This document shows positions 41,820 to 50,935 of a DNA stretch of 64,000 nucleotides, piece after piece. Location of the stretch: positions 1,364,001 through 1,428,000 of the forward strand of contig NZ_CP013363.1 in the NCBI RefSeq assembly GCF_001718315.1, given 5' to 3'. How positions within the stretch are numbered: the stretch's first letter is position 1; each line of letters opens with the position of its first letter. The stretch comes from Burkholderia diffusa. Its GTDB lineage: Bacteria; Pseudomonadota; Gammaproteobacteria; Burkholderiales; Burkholderiaceae. The notes below the pieces were generated by a model. The model made no database searches, had not been told where the DNA came from, and saw only the letters and a list, made by a program, of their open reading frames with translations. The position numbers and the translations under genes are program-made.

Positions 41820-42761
41820 ATGCCCTCCACCGCCCCGCCGCGCCTGTACGGGATGCCCGAACGCAGCGACCGGCTCGATTTCTACATCCGCGACCAGGCG
41901 TCGCGCCAGGCGATCACCGAGCCGCACCGGCACGCGTATTTCCAGATCCAGTTCAACCTCGGCGGCGACACCGAGCAGCGGATTGGCGGCGTCACACGGC
42001 CGTTTCCGCGCGGCGCGCTCGCGTTCGTGCTGCCGCACCGCGAGCACCTGATTCCGCATCCGGAAGGCGCGCACTTCATCGTGATCAACTTCAGCCAGGC
42101 GTTCCTGCGCGCCGATCTCGACGTCGATCCGCTCGATCTCGAGGATGTCCCCGCGCACCGCTTTCCCGAGTTGACGCCGTTCCGTTTCCAGGAACACCTC
42201 GACTTCATCCTGACCGGTGACGCGTTCGACGAGGCGCGCCGCCTCGCGCTCTGCATGCTCGATGCCGACCGCGTGCGCAGTTTCGGTTCCACCACGTTGC
42301 TGCGCGGCTACCTGCTCCAGCTGATCGGGCTCGTCTGCACGCAGTACGCCGGTGCGCTCGACAAACTTGCGCAGCGCGGCGCCCAGCGCGCGGGCCGGCG
42401 CGACGCGCTTGCGCGCGTGCTGCGCCACGTGCGCGCGAACCTGACCCGCGAGGACCTGACGCTCGCGGCCACCGCCGAGGCCGCGTTCCTGTCGCCGAAT
42501 TACCTCGCGCACCTGGTGCGCAAGGAAACCGGCAGCACCTTCACCGATCTCGTGACCGAGCGCCGGATCGCGCTCGCGCAATCGCTGCTCGCGCATACGA
42601 GCCGGCGCATCGCCGACATCGCGCGCTCCGTCGGCTTCCGCGATGAAGGTTATTTCGCGCGGCGCTTTCGTGCGCGAGTCGGCGTGTCGCCGAAGGCGTA
42701 TCGCGACGCGAATGCCGCGCTGCCGGACGGCGATGAAGCGGCGGCGGCCGGCGACGCGTAG
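41820..42761 (+). CDS. AraC family regulator with cupin domain
   Basis: A 313-residue regulator. The N-terminal cupin (about residues 20-110) has HRHAYFQIQFNLGG and ALAFVLPHREHLIPH. The C-terminal AraC domain (about 200-300) has two helix-turn-helix units: LAATAEAAFLSPNYLAHLVRK and RRIADIARSVGFRDEGYFARRFR. It should sense a small molecule and activate nearby or distant genes. It stands before the FAH-family hydrolase gene in the same direction (130 bases apart), which may be a target. The start at 41820 puts the cupin in its normal place. Confidence 0.9.
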   Translation: MPSTAPPRLYGMPERSDRLDFYIRDQASRQAITEPHRHAYFQIQFNLGGDTEQRIGGVTRPFPRGALAFVLPHREHLIPHPEGAHFIVINFSQAFLRADLDVDPLDLEDVPAHRFPELTPFRFQEHLDFILTGDAFDEARRLALCMLDADRVRSFGSTTLLRGYLLQLIGLVCTQYAGALDKLAQRGAQRAGRRDALARVLRHVRANLTREDLTLAATAEAAFLSPNYLAHLVRKETGSTFTDLVTERRIALAQSLLAHTSRRIADIARSVGFRDEGYFARRFRARVGVSPKAYRDANAALPDGDEAAAAGDA

Positions 42762-42890
42762 TTTTGTCCGGTTAAAGCGCAGTTTCGTCGCATCCGGGCG
42801 TGGACGCGTCGGGTATCGTTCCATGCATGCCGGCCCGCGCCGCGTTGCGCGGGCGACGGCATGCGTCTTTTCATCGAACGAGGCCATCCG

Positions 42891-43589
<699 letters not shown>

Positions 43590-43610
43590 GGCATCGTGCG
43601 GGTGTAGGCG

Positions 43611-43641
43611 ACGTGCCGGCCGTTCGACGGCCGGGGCGTCG
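43611..43641. terminator. Hairpin between convergent genes
   Basis: GACG-TG-CCGGCCG, loop TTCGA, CGGCCGG-GG-CGTC: an inner 7-bp and outer 4-bp stem between the FAH-family gene and the convergent MFS gene. No T-tract on either side, so a pause or factor-dependent end is more likely than intrinsic termination. Confidence 0.4.
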
Positions 43642-43706
43642 CATCGTGCCGCTCGTTGCCGGTTCGGGCAGCGACCGCATCGCGCCGGATCGGCATGCCA
43701 ATCCTT

Positions 43707-44936
43707 TTACGTCGAGCACGCATCCCGTTCGCGTGCGTCGAAGATTCGGATGCATACGGCGGCCGCCAGCGCGATCGCCGCGGACAGCAGCATCATGACC
43801 AGCGGCGCACGACCGGCGTTACCAACAGTCAGCACCATCCCCGTCAGCGACGACAGCGCGGCCCCGCCCGCGATTGTCATCGCCCCGACCAGCCCCGATG
43901 CGCTGCCAGCCAGTTCCGGCCGCACCGACATCGCGCCTGCATGCGCGCCCGGATTCGACAGCCCGTTGCCGATGCCGATCAGCACGCACGGCCCGAACCA
44001 TGCGATCGCGTGCGTCGCCCCGCCGAAAAACAGCACGAGACCGATCGCAGGCCCCGCGCATGCGACCACGCGTCCGCAGAGAATCGTCGTGGCCAGCGGA
44101 TAGCGATGCGCATGACGCGCAGCCAGAAAGCTGCCGCAGACGAAGCCGGCCGTGATCGTTCCCATGTAGAAGCCGATTTCCGTGGGCGGGATGCGAAACA
44201 CCGCTTGCGCGGCGAGCGGCGCGCCGGCCAGGAACGCGTAGAAGGCACCGGTCGAAAACGCCATGCAAAGCGCATAAGCCCAGAAGCGGCACGCGCGCAG
44301 CAGCGCGGGATACGCGCGAAGCTGCTGTGCAAGTGTCGTGGCGCGGGTCGGATGGGTTTCCGCGAGATCGAACATACACCAGCCGAGCAGCGCGATGCCT
44401 GTCGCACCGAGCAACCAGAAGCTCGCGCGCCACCCGAGCGTCTGATCGAGCACGCCGCCGAGCGTCGGTCCGATCATCGGCGCGAACGCGGCCGCCATCG
44501 CCGCATAGCCGATCCGGGTCGCCGCGCGTGCACCGCCGCCAGCCGTGTCGCGCAACGTCGCCATGGACACCGGATAGACGGACGTGATCGCCGCCTGCAT
44601 CAGCCTGCATGCGAGGAATACGCGGATATCGGTCGCCATCGCGCAGCCCAGCGACCCGAGCGTGAAGACGCCGAGGCTCGTCAACATGATCGGCCGCCGT
44701 CCGAAGCGGTCAGATAGCGGCCCCATTACGAATTCGAACGATGAGGCGACTGCTGCGTAGCCGCCTAGTGACAGTGCGACTAGCGCGTAGTCGGCGCGCA
44801 GGTCGCGCGCGATTGCGGGTAGAGATGGCAGGAAGCGGCTCAACGGCAGCACGGAGAACGCGCATAGCAGGATTAGCGTCGTGTTTCGTCGCGGGGTGCG
44901 TTTGGAAATGATTCGCAGGTTCGGTTGCAAGGACAT
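43707..44936 (-). CDS. Bcr/CflA-type multidrug MFS transporter
   Basis: A 409-residue MFS protein with twelve hydrophobic segments. It has the Bcr/CflA features: FLPSLPAIARDLRADYALVALSLGGYAA at segments one and two, PLSDRFGRRPIMLTSL in the first loop, and RLMQAAITSVYPVSMATLRD in segment four. It probably exports drugs or small metabolites by proton antiport. Its start faces an AT-richer accessory patch (44950-47310), so it marks the left border of that patch. Confidence 0.87.
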   Translation of the reverse strand: MSLQPNLRIISKRTPRRNTTLILLCAFSVLPLSRFLPSLPAIARDLRADYALVALSLGGYAAVASSFEFVMGPLSDRFGRRPIMLTSLGVFTLGSLGCAMATDIRVFLACRLMQAAITSVYPVSMATLRDTAGGGARAATRIGYAAMAAAFAPMIGPTLGGVLDQTLGWRASFWLLGATGIALLGWCMFDLAETHPTRATTLAQQLRAYPALLRACRFWAYALCMAFSTGAFYAFLAGAPLAAQAVFRIPPTEIGFYMGTITAGFVCGSFLAARHAHRYPLATTILCGRVVACAGPAIGLVLFFGGATHAIAWFGPCVLIGIGNGLSNPGAHAGAMSVRPELAGSASGLVGAMTIAGGAALSSLTGMVLTVGNAGRAPLVMMLLSAAIALAAAVCIRIFDARERDACST

Positions 44937-45102
44937 GCCCTCCGGACACGCCGTCGCGTGGTTGTGCTCAATGGGAAATGAGCGTTCTTCGTGGATTTTC
45001 GTGGGTGTCGCTTGTCGACCCGTTCCGGCCGCTCAACGCTCTCGAAAACGGCCAGTCGTTGTGTATGCCAAAATTACGCTCGATAGCGCCCTCTCTTACT
45101 TT

Positions 45103-45807
45103 ATGTTCGCAAACGGGGGAACCAATGAGCACGAACAGCATAACCGATACTCACAACCTGTCGGTGTACAAGTGGAATTGGGAAAGGAGTCGCTTCTAAA
45201 TGCGCTTAGGCTTCACCGAGATGCGATTCTTCTCTTTGAAGCCAACTCCTTTCCGTCTGCGTTCCAGTTGTCGGTTCTGTCATTGGAAGAATTTGCGAAA
45301 GCCAAGTGGATCGAGCACTATTATTACAGTTCGATTACGAATTGCGGGTTCGAAGAGGCGGGGTTTGAGCAGCAGTGGTTGAAGCTTCTTTACATACATT
45401 TAGAGAAGCAATATGCCTTTGTTGCGCGCGACATGTTTGAATATCCCCCATCCCTTGTCGAATTTATAAAAAATGGCGGCTTGGAGCGGCGAAAGCAGCA
45501 AGCTGCCTACGTCGGACTGGATCGCGATCGAAAAACTGTATTCGTAAAAGATCGCATTTCACTTCCCTCGTCGATCAAGAAAAAAGAAGCAAAGCGAATG
45601 ATTTCGTGGATAAACGCAGAGTTTGTTCTCATACACAAGAAACTGACGTTTTACGAGCAATACTTTGGAATTAAAGAAATGGATGAGGTTATGCTATCAC
45701 CATCGGCCAGTGTGATATTTGAGTGGCCTTACAAATCTAGAACGAGATCAGCCAAACACCGCCACGCGCATCTGCGTCAGCCGTCAACCTCCGTAGCCGG
45801 CTCATAA
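45103..45807 (+). CDS. AbiV-like abortive infection protein (HEPN-type), start ambiguous
   Basis: About 234 residues in a frame clearly AT-richer than its neighbours. Near the N-terminus is the AbiV/HEPN helix pair LLNALRLHRDAILLFEANSF, then PSAFQLSVLSLEEFAKAKWI (the L-S-L-E-E-F-A-K core). The rest is basic and helical. AbiV proteins block phage protein synthesis. The start is unclear: the best ribosome site (GGGGGA before the ATG at 45125) leads into another frame that stops at 45199, so a frameshift near 45180 may have occurred, or translation starts at 45103 or an internal GTG. It could be a functional gene or a recently damaged one. Confidence 0.6.
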   Translation: MFANGGTNEHEQHNRYSQPVGVQVELGKESLLNALRLHRDAILLFEANSFPSAFQLSVLSLEEFAKAKWIEHYYYSSITNCGFEEAGFEQQWLKLLYIHLEKQYAFVARDMFEYPPSLVEFIKNGGLERRKQQAAYVGLDRDRKTVFVKDRISLPSSIKKKEAKRMISWINAEFVLIHKKLTFYEQYFGIKEMDEVMLSPSASVIFEWPYKSRTRSAKHRHAHLRQPSTSVAGS

Positions 45808-45876
45808 CGATCAAATGAATCCGATGATAGCAGTCAGTCGCCCACCTGTTCGGCCCGGGCAGGCGACGCTATCTTA

Positions 45877-46692
45877 TTAACTCGTCACCGATTCTTTTTC
45901 GCGAAACTTTCCGTGGATCTTCCAAGTGGTAGCGCAATGATCCTCAAACGACCCGCCGAGGTCCAAACCCGACTTGCCGGCAGTCAGCTTCAGTCCTGCA
46001 TTGATCCCGAAGTCGTCTTCGTAGTTCACAGTTAGTGAAAATTCAGTCAATCCGAATTTGATTCTGCCTTTCGCAATTGATTGCCACGTGGGCTCGTGTG
46101 GGTACCATACGAGCGGTTCTGGTAGAGAGGGTTGAGTGGTTCCACAGAGGTGAGCTTCATACAAAAGTGCGGACACGCCCGACTGCTTGCTGGAAATTTC
46201 GGTGCCAGCATTAGCGTCCGGCATTGGAACAGAGAGGGTGGCTGCGAATTCTCGCGACCAGCCTCTTACATGCTCCACCTTAATTTCACTCGCTCCCAAA
46301 GACATCAGTAGATCAATCGCTTCCGAGAATTTGTGCTCAAAAGCAAGGCGATGAAACGAGGCAACGGTGAAATAAACCCCATTTACCGCCGGGTGGGCCA
46401 CATACAGTACGCCGTCGCGTGGGTGGCCTGGTGGGAAGGTCAGTGAGTTAGCTTGCGTCCGGCTTATCTGGGTGATGTCGAGCCCGCTTTGGCGCGCTTT
46501 GCTCCATGCGATCAAAGCTTCCGCACCAGCAACCAAGACGCCTGCTAGATTTGCGCCGTAGAGCGCCCTCAGCGCGTTTTCGCCAATCTTTGCAAAGTCA
46601 ATTCCCTTTTTGGGTTGGAGCGCAGCGGCTTCTGCTTCCTCAGCTGCCTTTACCACCTCGTCCGGTGCAACAACGATCAATTGATTATTCAT
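45877..46692 (-). CDS. Unrecognised 271-residue protein in AT-richer patch
   Basis: I do not recognise the family. The N-terminus is helical and acidic (VAPDEVVKAAEEAEAAAL) with a short hydrophobic stretch at about residues 40-58 (ALYGANLAGVLVAGAEALIAW). The middle contains FPPGHPRDGVLYVAHPAVNGVYF and FSEAIDLLMSLGASEIKVEHV. The C-terminal third looks like beta-strands (KFGLTEFSLTVNYEDDFGINAGLKL, DLGGSFED). This could be a membrane-active or effector-like protein with a beta-rich end, but nothing proves it. A longer frame starting with GTG at 46740 is possible. Codon use is less GC-biased than neighbours. Confidence 0.6.
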   Translation of the reverse strand: MNNQLIVVAPDEVVKAAEEAEAAALQPKKGIDFAKIGENALRALYGANLAGVLVAGAEALIAWSKARQSGLDITQISRTQANSLTFPPGHPRDGVLYVAHPAVNGVYFTVASFHRLAFEHKFSEAIDLLMSLGASEIKVEHVRGWSREFAATLSVPMPDANAGTEISSKQSGVSALLYEAHLCGTTQPSLPEPLVWYPHEPTWQSIAKGRIKFGLTEFSLTVNYEDDFGINAGLKLTAGKSGLDLGGSFEDHCATTWKIHGKFREKESVTS

Positions 46693-46882
46693 TAGTGGAG
46701 ACCGAATTAGATCAAAATTTCGATTTGCTTTCGGAAGCACGCTTCAGCGTATTCCTCAAATCCGAGAAAGATCAAAGAAGTCGACGTCGCGCGCATCCTC
46801 GAGATCGATTGTGGACGATCTGAGATGCCATGTCGAACGGCTGCAAGTGGCCGAAGCCCGGCGCATCTCGCTGTGGCCGCGT

Positions 46883-47149
46883 TCAGAATACCTCGAACGA
46901 GCACCAGTCTGGCACAAACCCCTCGAAGATAAAAAAGTCTTCGATATACGTGAGGCCAAGCTTTTCCAGAGATCTCATGCATTCGTCGGCTGCATCACCT
47001 CCAAAAAAAGGACCAAGCGATACCAGATTGTCAGATTCGTCAAAGTATCTACCAAGATTGAATTCGGTCATGACCGTTGACAGGTCGACGTTCTTGGCCG
47101 AAAGCGCGGCCCGCCGGACAACAATTCCGAAATCCCGGGATACTTTCAT
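46883..47149 (-). CDS. Small acidic protein of unknown function
   Basis: An 88-residue frame: MKVSRDFGIVVRR, then STVMTEFNLGRYFDESDNLVS, GGDAADECMRSLEKLGL and the aromatic end EDFFIFEGFVPDWCSFEVF. The size and acidic-aromatic composition would suit an immunity-type or antitoxin-type protein, and it precedes the unrecognised 271-residue gene in the same direction. No ribosome site is seen and the frame stays open upstream of the ATG, so it may be longer or the remains of a larger gene. The 190 bases between it and the next gene contain broken frames. Confidence 0.4.
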   Translation of the reverse strand: MKVSRDFGIVVRRAALSAKNVDLSTVMTEFNLGRYFDESDNLVSLGPFFGGDAADECMRSLEKLGLTYIEDFFIFEGFVPDWCSFEVF

Positions 47150-47312
47150 CGATGTGGAGCTTGAGTGAACGAGTCGCCACGATTGTCGGCGATCTATGTG
47201 CCGAGGTCGAGTGTCCGAAACTGGCCGTCAGCGGACCTCGCTGGGAGATGGCTCTGAGCCGTCCACTCCGTGAAAGGTGGAGCTGTCCACACCGAAACAG
47301 GCCGCAATAACA

Positions 47313-47828
47313 TCACGGATTCGACATTCGTAAGGGCGGCACCCGCCCCACAAACTCCCCTATCGCATCACGCGACCCGAGAGTTTCCTTATCTCCGTGG
47401 AACTGCTCGAAAATAGTCCGGTGAGCACCATACGAGCTTGATCCAGTCCGGGATCGATAAGTCGCGGCCCATTCCTGCAGCGCGTCGAAAGCCTCTGGAG
47501 ACCCATCGCGGCGAATGCCTCGCCGACGAATATTCGCTACGCATTCGCCTTCGTCGATGCACAACCAGACCAGCGCACTCGCGTTTGCCAGGACCTCGTT
47601 GGCGAGCCACCCGTAGATACCTTCGATGACCCAGCGTTCGGCCTCCGCAGCAAGTTGAGCGAGTCGAATCGCGTCGGCACGCTCTCGAGGTACGCCGTAT
47701 CCGCCAGGAAGCCAATGAATCAGGTCGAGATCGACATAAGCGGCACCCGAACGGTCGGCGACGCGTTCTGCCAGCCAGCTTTTCCCCGAACCGGAGTTTC
47801 CGATAATGAGTGTTCTAGTCAGGTCCAT
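47313..47828 (-). CDS. P-loop kinase-like NTPase
   Basis: A 171-residue protein of the adenylate/shikimate-kinase-like group (often annotated FlaR/topology modulation or AAA ATPase). The Walker A motif is at the N-terminus (TLIIGNSGSGKSWLAERVA, residues 5-23). DLDLIHWLPGG follows as the acidic substrate-side loop, then RWVIEGIY, and an Arg-rich lid (ANIRRRGIRRDG). It probably phosphorylates a small molecule. An ATG at 47843 (MSLLRM) is a possible alternative start. It returns to normal GC-rich codon use partly, marking the right border of the AT-richer patch. Confidence 0.75.
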   Translation of the reverse strand: MDLTRTLIIGNSGSGKSWLAERVADRSGAAYVDLDLIHWLPGGYGVPRERADAIRLAQLAAEAERWVIEGIYGWLANEVLANASALVWLCIDEGECVANIRRRGIRRDGSPEAFDALQEWAATYRSRTGSSSYGAHRTIFEQFHGDKETLGSRDAIGEFVGRVPPLRMSNP

Positions 47829-48128
47829 GCGGAGCAAGCTCATGAAACTCTTCGAGACGGAATTCAAAAATGCGCGCGCCCGCGAATCTCTGCGACCAAG
47901 CGGAATCGCGTCTTTCCCCCGCCCCAAGCTGGGCCGATTCTTGAGCGAGCATGATGCCGCAAGACTCACGATTTTGCCCAAGCCAAACACCGGTTGTGGA
48001 AGTTCGCGAATAGTCGGAGCAGATAGCCTTGCTCCCCAAAAGGGTGTAACAAAAACTCCACCAGCATGCATCGAACGGGGGCTTTGCCCGCACGCCAAGG
48101 CTCTTCCGCCGCCCGACCATCAACACCC
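47829..48128. other. Spacer, no gene seen
   Basis: About 300 bases between the P-loop gene and the end of the protease gene. Several open frames cross it but none has a ribosome site or a recognisable product. A short GGGC-TTT-GCCC hairpin near 48080 is the only structure I notice. Confidence 0.4.
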
Positions 48129-49685
48129 CTACCGCGCCCGCACCGACACAAACTTCCGCGCATTCTCGCGCTGAATCAACACCGCAATCACCCCGCCTTT
48201 CGCCTCGAGCGACTGCACGTCATCCGGCGTTTCGAGCAGCGTGTCGTTCAGTTCGAGCACGACATCTCCAGGCCGAATGCCCGCATTCGCGGCCGGCCCG
48301 TGCACTGCATCCACCATCATTCCGACCGCGAGCCCGGTCGAACGCCGCTCGGCGTCGCTCAGCGGATGCATCGTCAGCCCGAGCCGATCGCCGCCGTCAG
48401 CCGGCCGCGCGGCCGCCATCGCCACGCCGGCGGCGCCGCCCGCGCCAAGCGTGCCCGCGCTGCCCGTCGCTGCCGCGTTGTCGATCGCGTCGCCCGCCCC
48501 GGCTCCCGTGACAGTCAGCATCATCGGCGCCCGGTTGCGGATCAGCCGCAGCGGCGCCTTTGCACCCGTCGGCAACGCGGCGGCGAGGTCGTTCAGTTCG
48601 GCGGACCGGCCAATCGGCTTGTCGCCAAACTTCACGATCACGTCGCCGGGCCGCACGCCTGCCGCCGCAGCCGGCGAGCCGGGATCCACGCCGTTGACGA
48701 GCGCGCCCGCCGGACGCGGCAGGCCGAACGCAGCGGCCAGCCCGACACCGACGTCCTGCACGTCGACGCCCAGCGCGTTGCCGGACGATGCCGGCTGCGC
48801 CTGCGCGCTGGCCCGCATCTGCGCCTGCACCTGCGCACGCACCTTCAGGGCAAGCGCGATCGGAATCGCGAACGTCGTGCTCGCGTAGCGATCGCCGCCG
48901 GTATAGACCTGCACCGCGATGCCGATCACGTCGCCCGCGCGGTTGAACACGGGGCCGCCCGAGTTGTCGGGATTCACCGCGATGTCGGTCTGGAAGAACG
49001 GAAACGCGCTGCCGTCGGGCAGCGCATGCGACGTCGCGCTGACGATGCCGGCCGTGACCGTGTTGCCGGAGCCTTCAGGTGCCCCCATCGTCATCACCGG
49101 TTCGCCCGCACGCACGCGCGACGAATCGCCGATGCGCACGATCGGCAGCTTCGCCGCGTCGACATGCAGCACGGCGACGTCGCTCTGCGGATCGACGGCC
49201 AGCACCGTCGCCTTCAATTCTCGACGATCGGCCAGTCGCACCGTCACGTCGGTCGCATCGCCGACGACATGCGCGGAAGTCAGGATCACCCCGTCGGCGC
49301 TGACGATGAAGCCCGAGCCGACACCCGCGATCGCGCGCGGCGACATCTCGGGCGCAGGCGCCTGTGCGCCCTGCGCGGGCGGCAGCGGCGCGCCCCGGCG
49401 GAAGTACGCGGACAACGGATCGTCGGGATCGAGGTACACGAAGGACGGACCACCGGCCTGCTGGTCGGGCGCGGTGGTCATGATGGTCACGACCGCCGGG
49501 CCATAACGGTCGACGATCGCCGGAAAATCGACCGGCATCGAGCGAGGCGATGCGGCGAGCCGGTTCTTCATGACAGGCGGTGCGGCGGTTCCGGCACCGG
49601 CTGGCGGTGGCGACAGCAACGAGGCGAATACGCCCCCGATCAACGCAGTGCGAAGCACGGCGCGAGCAAGCGTCTGGCGAACCAC
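48129..49685 (-). CDS. S1C serine protease (DegP/MucD-like) with two PDZ domains
   Basis: A 518-residue exported protease. A signal peptide (RQTLARAVLRTALIGGVFASLL, ending near AGA) is followed by a trypsin-like domain with the full triad: H139 in TSAHVV, D169 in QSDVAV and S242 in NPDNSGGP. The usual NPGNSGGP has Gly where this protein has D240, a rare change next to the nucleophile. Two PDZ domains follow (about 300-390 and 425-515, VRPGDVIVKFGD and IRPGDVVLELND). It should degrade or refold misfolded periplasmic proteins. The start is a GTG at 49685 with GGGGGAGG seven bases upstream; no ATG gives a proper signal peptide. Confidence 0.88.
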   Translation of the reverse strand: MVRQTLARAVLRTALIGGVFASLLSPPPAGAGTAAPPVMKNRLAASPRSMPVDFPAIVDRYGPAVVTIMTTAPDQQAGGPSFVYLDPDDPLSAYFRRGAPLPPAQGAQAPAPEMSPRAIAGVGSGFIVSADGVILTSAHVVGDATDVTVRLADRRELKATVLAVDPQSDVAVLHVDAAKLPIVRIGDSSRVRAGEPVMTMGAPEGSGNTVTAGIVSATSHALPDGSAFPFFQTDIAVNPDNSGGPVFNRAGDVIGIAVQVYTGGDRYASTTFAIPIALALKVRAQVQAQMRASAQAQPASSGNALGVDVQDVGVGLAAAFGLPRPAGALVNGVDPGSPAAAAGVRPGDVIVKFGDKPIGRSAELNDLAAALPTGAKAPLRLIRNRAPMMLTVTGAGAGDAIDNAAATGSAGTLGAGGAAGVAMAAARPADGGDRLGLTMHPLSDAERRSTGLAVGMMVDAVHGPAANAGIRPGDVVLELNDTLLETPDDVQSLEAKGGVIAVLIQRENARKFVSVRAR

Positions 49686-49931
49686 GGTGCACCTCCCCCG
49701 GCGGTCGCGGCTCCGCCCTGCGCGCGACGCGCGGGCGCCCGACAAGCACCGGTACACCCCTCCATTTATAGTCCACGCAGCATCCGGAACATACGAATCG
49801 AAACCCGCACCCCGGGCCGTCGCGCGGCGTCGGAGCCGCCACAGCGTTCGTTCCGGACAAAGTTCACGATTCGTCAATCGGAACATTCACCCGACACGGC
49901 AGCGCTGCGCGTCGAAGTGCGCGCAGCGCCA

Positions 49932-50804
49932 TCATGCGAGCAGCAGAAAATTGCGCACGACCGCCGACGGATCGTCGCGTCGCGACGCAATCGCGAGCCT
50001 CGCGCGCAGCCCGTTGCCCGCGACCTGCCGATAGACGACACCGGCGACCTGCACCTGCGTGATCGCCTTCGGCACGATCGACACGCCGAGCCCGGCCGCG
50101 ACGAGCGTTACCGCCGACGCGATTTGCGGCGCGGGCTGCGCCATGCGCGGCTGGAAGCCCGCTGCATTGCATGCCGCGACGATGTCGTCGAACAGCGCAC
50201 TGCCCGCTTCGCGCGGCACCTGGACGAACGCCTCGTCGGCCAGTTCCGCCAGATCGATCCGACGCCGCTGCGCAAGCCGATGCGCGACCGGCATCGCGAC
50301 GAACATCGGCTCCTCGTCCCAATTCGCGGCCAGCAGCGTGTCCGCGATGCGACGCTCCGGACGCACGATCGCGACATCGAGCCGCCCGGCTTCCAGCGCC
50401 TCGAGCAGCACGCCGGAGGTCGCCTCCTGCAACGTCAGGTCCGTATCCGGAAACGCTTCGCGAAAGCGGCGAATCAGGTCGGCCACTTTCGAATTGAAGG
50501 CCGCCGTCCCGGTGAAACCGACCCGCAGTTGCCCGATTTCCCCGCGCGCGGCCCGTTTTGCCGCCCGCGCCGCGCGCTCCGCGTCGTCGAGCACGCGCCG
50601 AGCCTCTTCGGCGAATACCTCTCCCGCAACAGTCAGCTCCGCACCGCGCGCGGTCCGCTTGAACAGTTCCACGCCGAGTTCGTTCTCGAGCGCCTTGATC
50701 TGCTGGCTCAGCGGCGGCTGCCCCATGCCGAGCGCTTCCGCGGCCTTCGTGAAGTTCGACGTGGCCGCCACGGCCAGGAAGTATCGGAGATGGCGAAGTT
50801 CCAT
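49932..50804 (-). CDS. LysR family regulator divergent from an MFS transporter
   Basis: A 290-residue LysR protein. Helix-turn-helix at residues 1-60 (MELRHLRYFLAVAATSNFTKAAEALGMGQPPLSQQIKALE). Effector domain from about 90 (GQLRVGFTGTAAFNSKVADLIRRFREAFP), ending VAAGLGVSIVPKAI. The QPPLSQQIK form places it in the BenM/CatM-like branch. It is divergent from an MFS gene 131 bases away with two dyads between them, so it very probably controls that transporter. Confidence 0.92.
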   Translation of the reverse strand: MELRHLRYFLAVAATSNFTKAAEALGMGQPPLSQQIKALENELGVELFKRTARGAELTVAGEVFAEEARRVLDDAERAARAAKRAARGEIGQLRVGFTGTAAFNSKVADLIRRFREAFPDTDLTLQEATSGVLLEALEAGRLDVAIVRPERRIADTLLAANWDEEPMFVAMPVAHRLAQRRRIDLAELADEAFVQVPREAGSALFDDIVAACNAAGFQPRMAQPAPQIASAVTLVAAGLGVSIVPKAITQVQVAGVVYRQVAGNGLRARLAIASRRDDPSAVVRNFLLLA

Positions 50805-50822
50805 GTGATCTCGGGTAGACGA

Positions 50823-50890
50823 ACTGGCTATCAAGCCAGTCGCAAAAGGTATCGCTACGGTTCTTTTCATATATTGGACATATATATGAT
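50823..50890. promoter_or_regulatory. Divergent operator region with two dyads
   Basis: ACTGGCT-ATCA-AGCCAGT (50823-50840) is a perfect 7-bp inverted repeat just upstream of the LysR start. CATATAT-TGGAC-ATATATATG (50868-50890) is a second, AT-rich near-dyad closer to the MFS gene, containing LysR T-N11-A patterns. Both lie in the 131-base spacer and are good operator candidates. Confidence 0.5.
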
Positions 50891-50935
50891 CGTGCGCAAG
50901 AATTCTGGTATTCCCCAGCCCATCGGGTACATACC

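Noticed and set aside
44881..45102. Longer N-terminal extension of the AbiV-like gene back to 44881
   Set aside because: The extension begins inside the oppositely oriented MFS gene, lacks a ribosome site and adds no AbiV-like sequence.
46707..46982. 91-codon minus-strand frame between the two unknown genes
   Set aside because: No ribosome site and it overlaps the better 88-residue frame; most of the product is Arg/Ala-rich shadow sequence, though its last 30 residues look protein-like and might be a decayed gene end.
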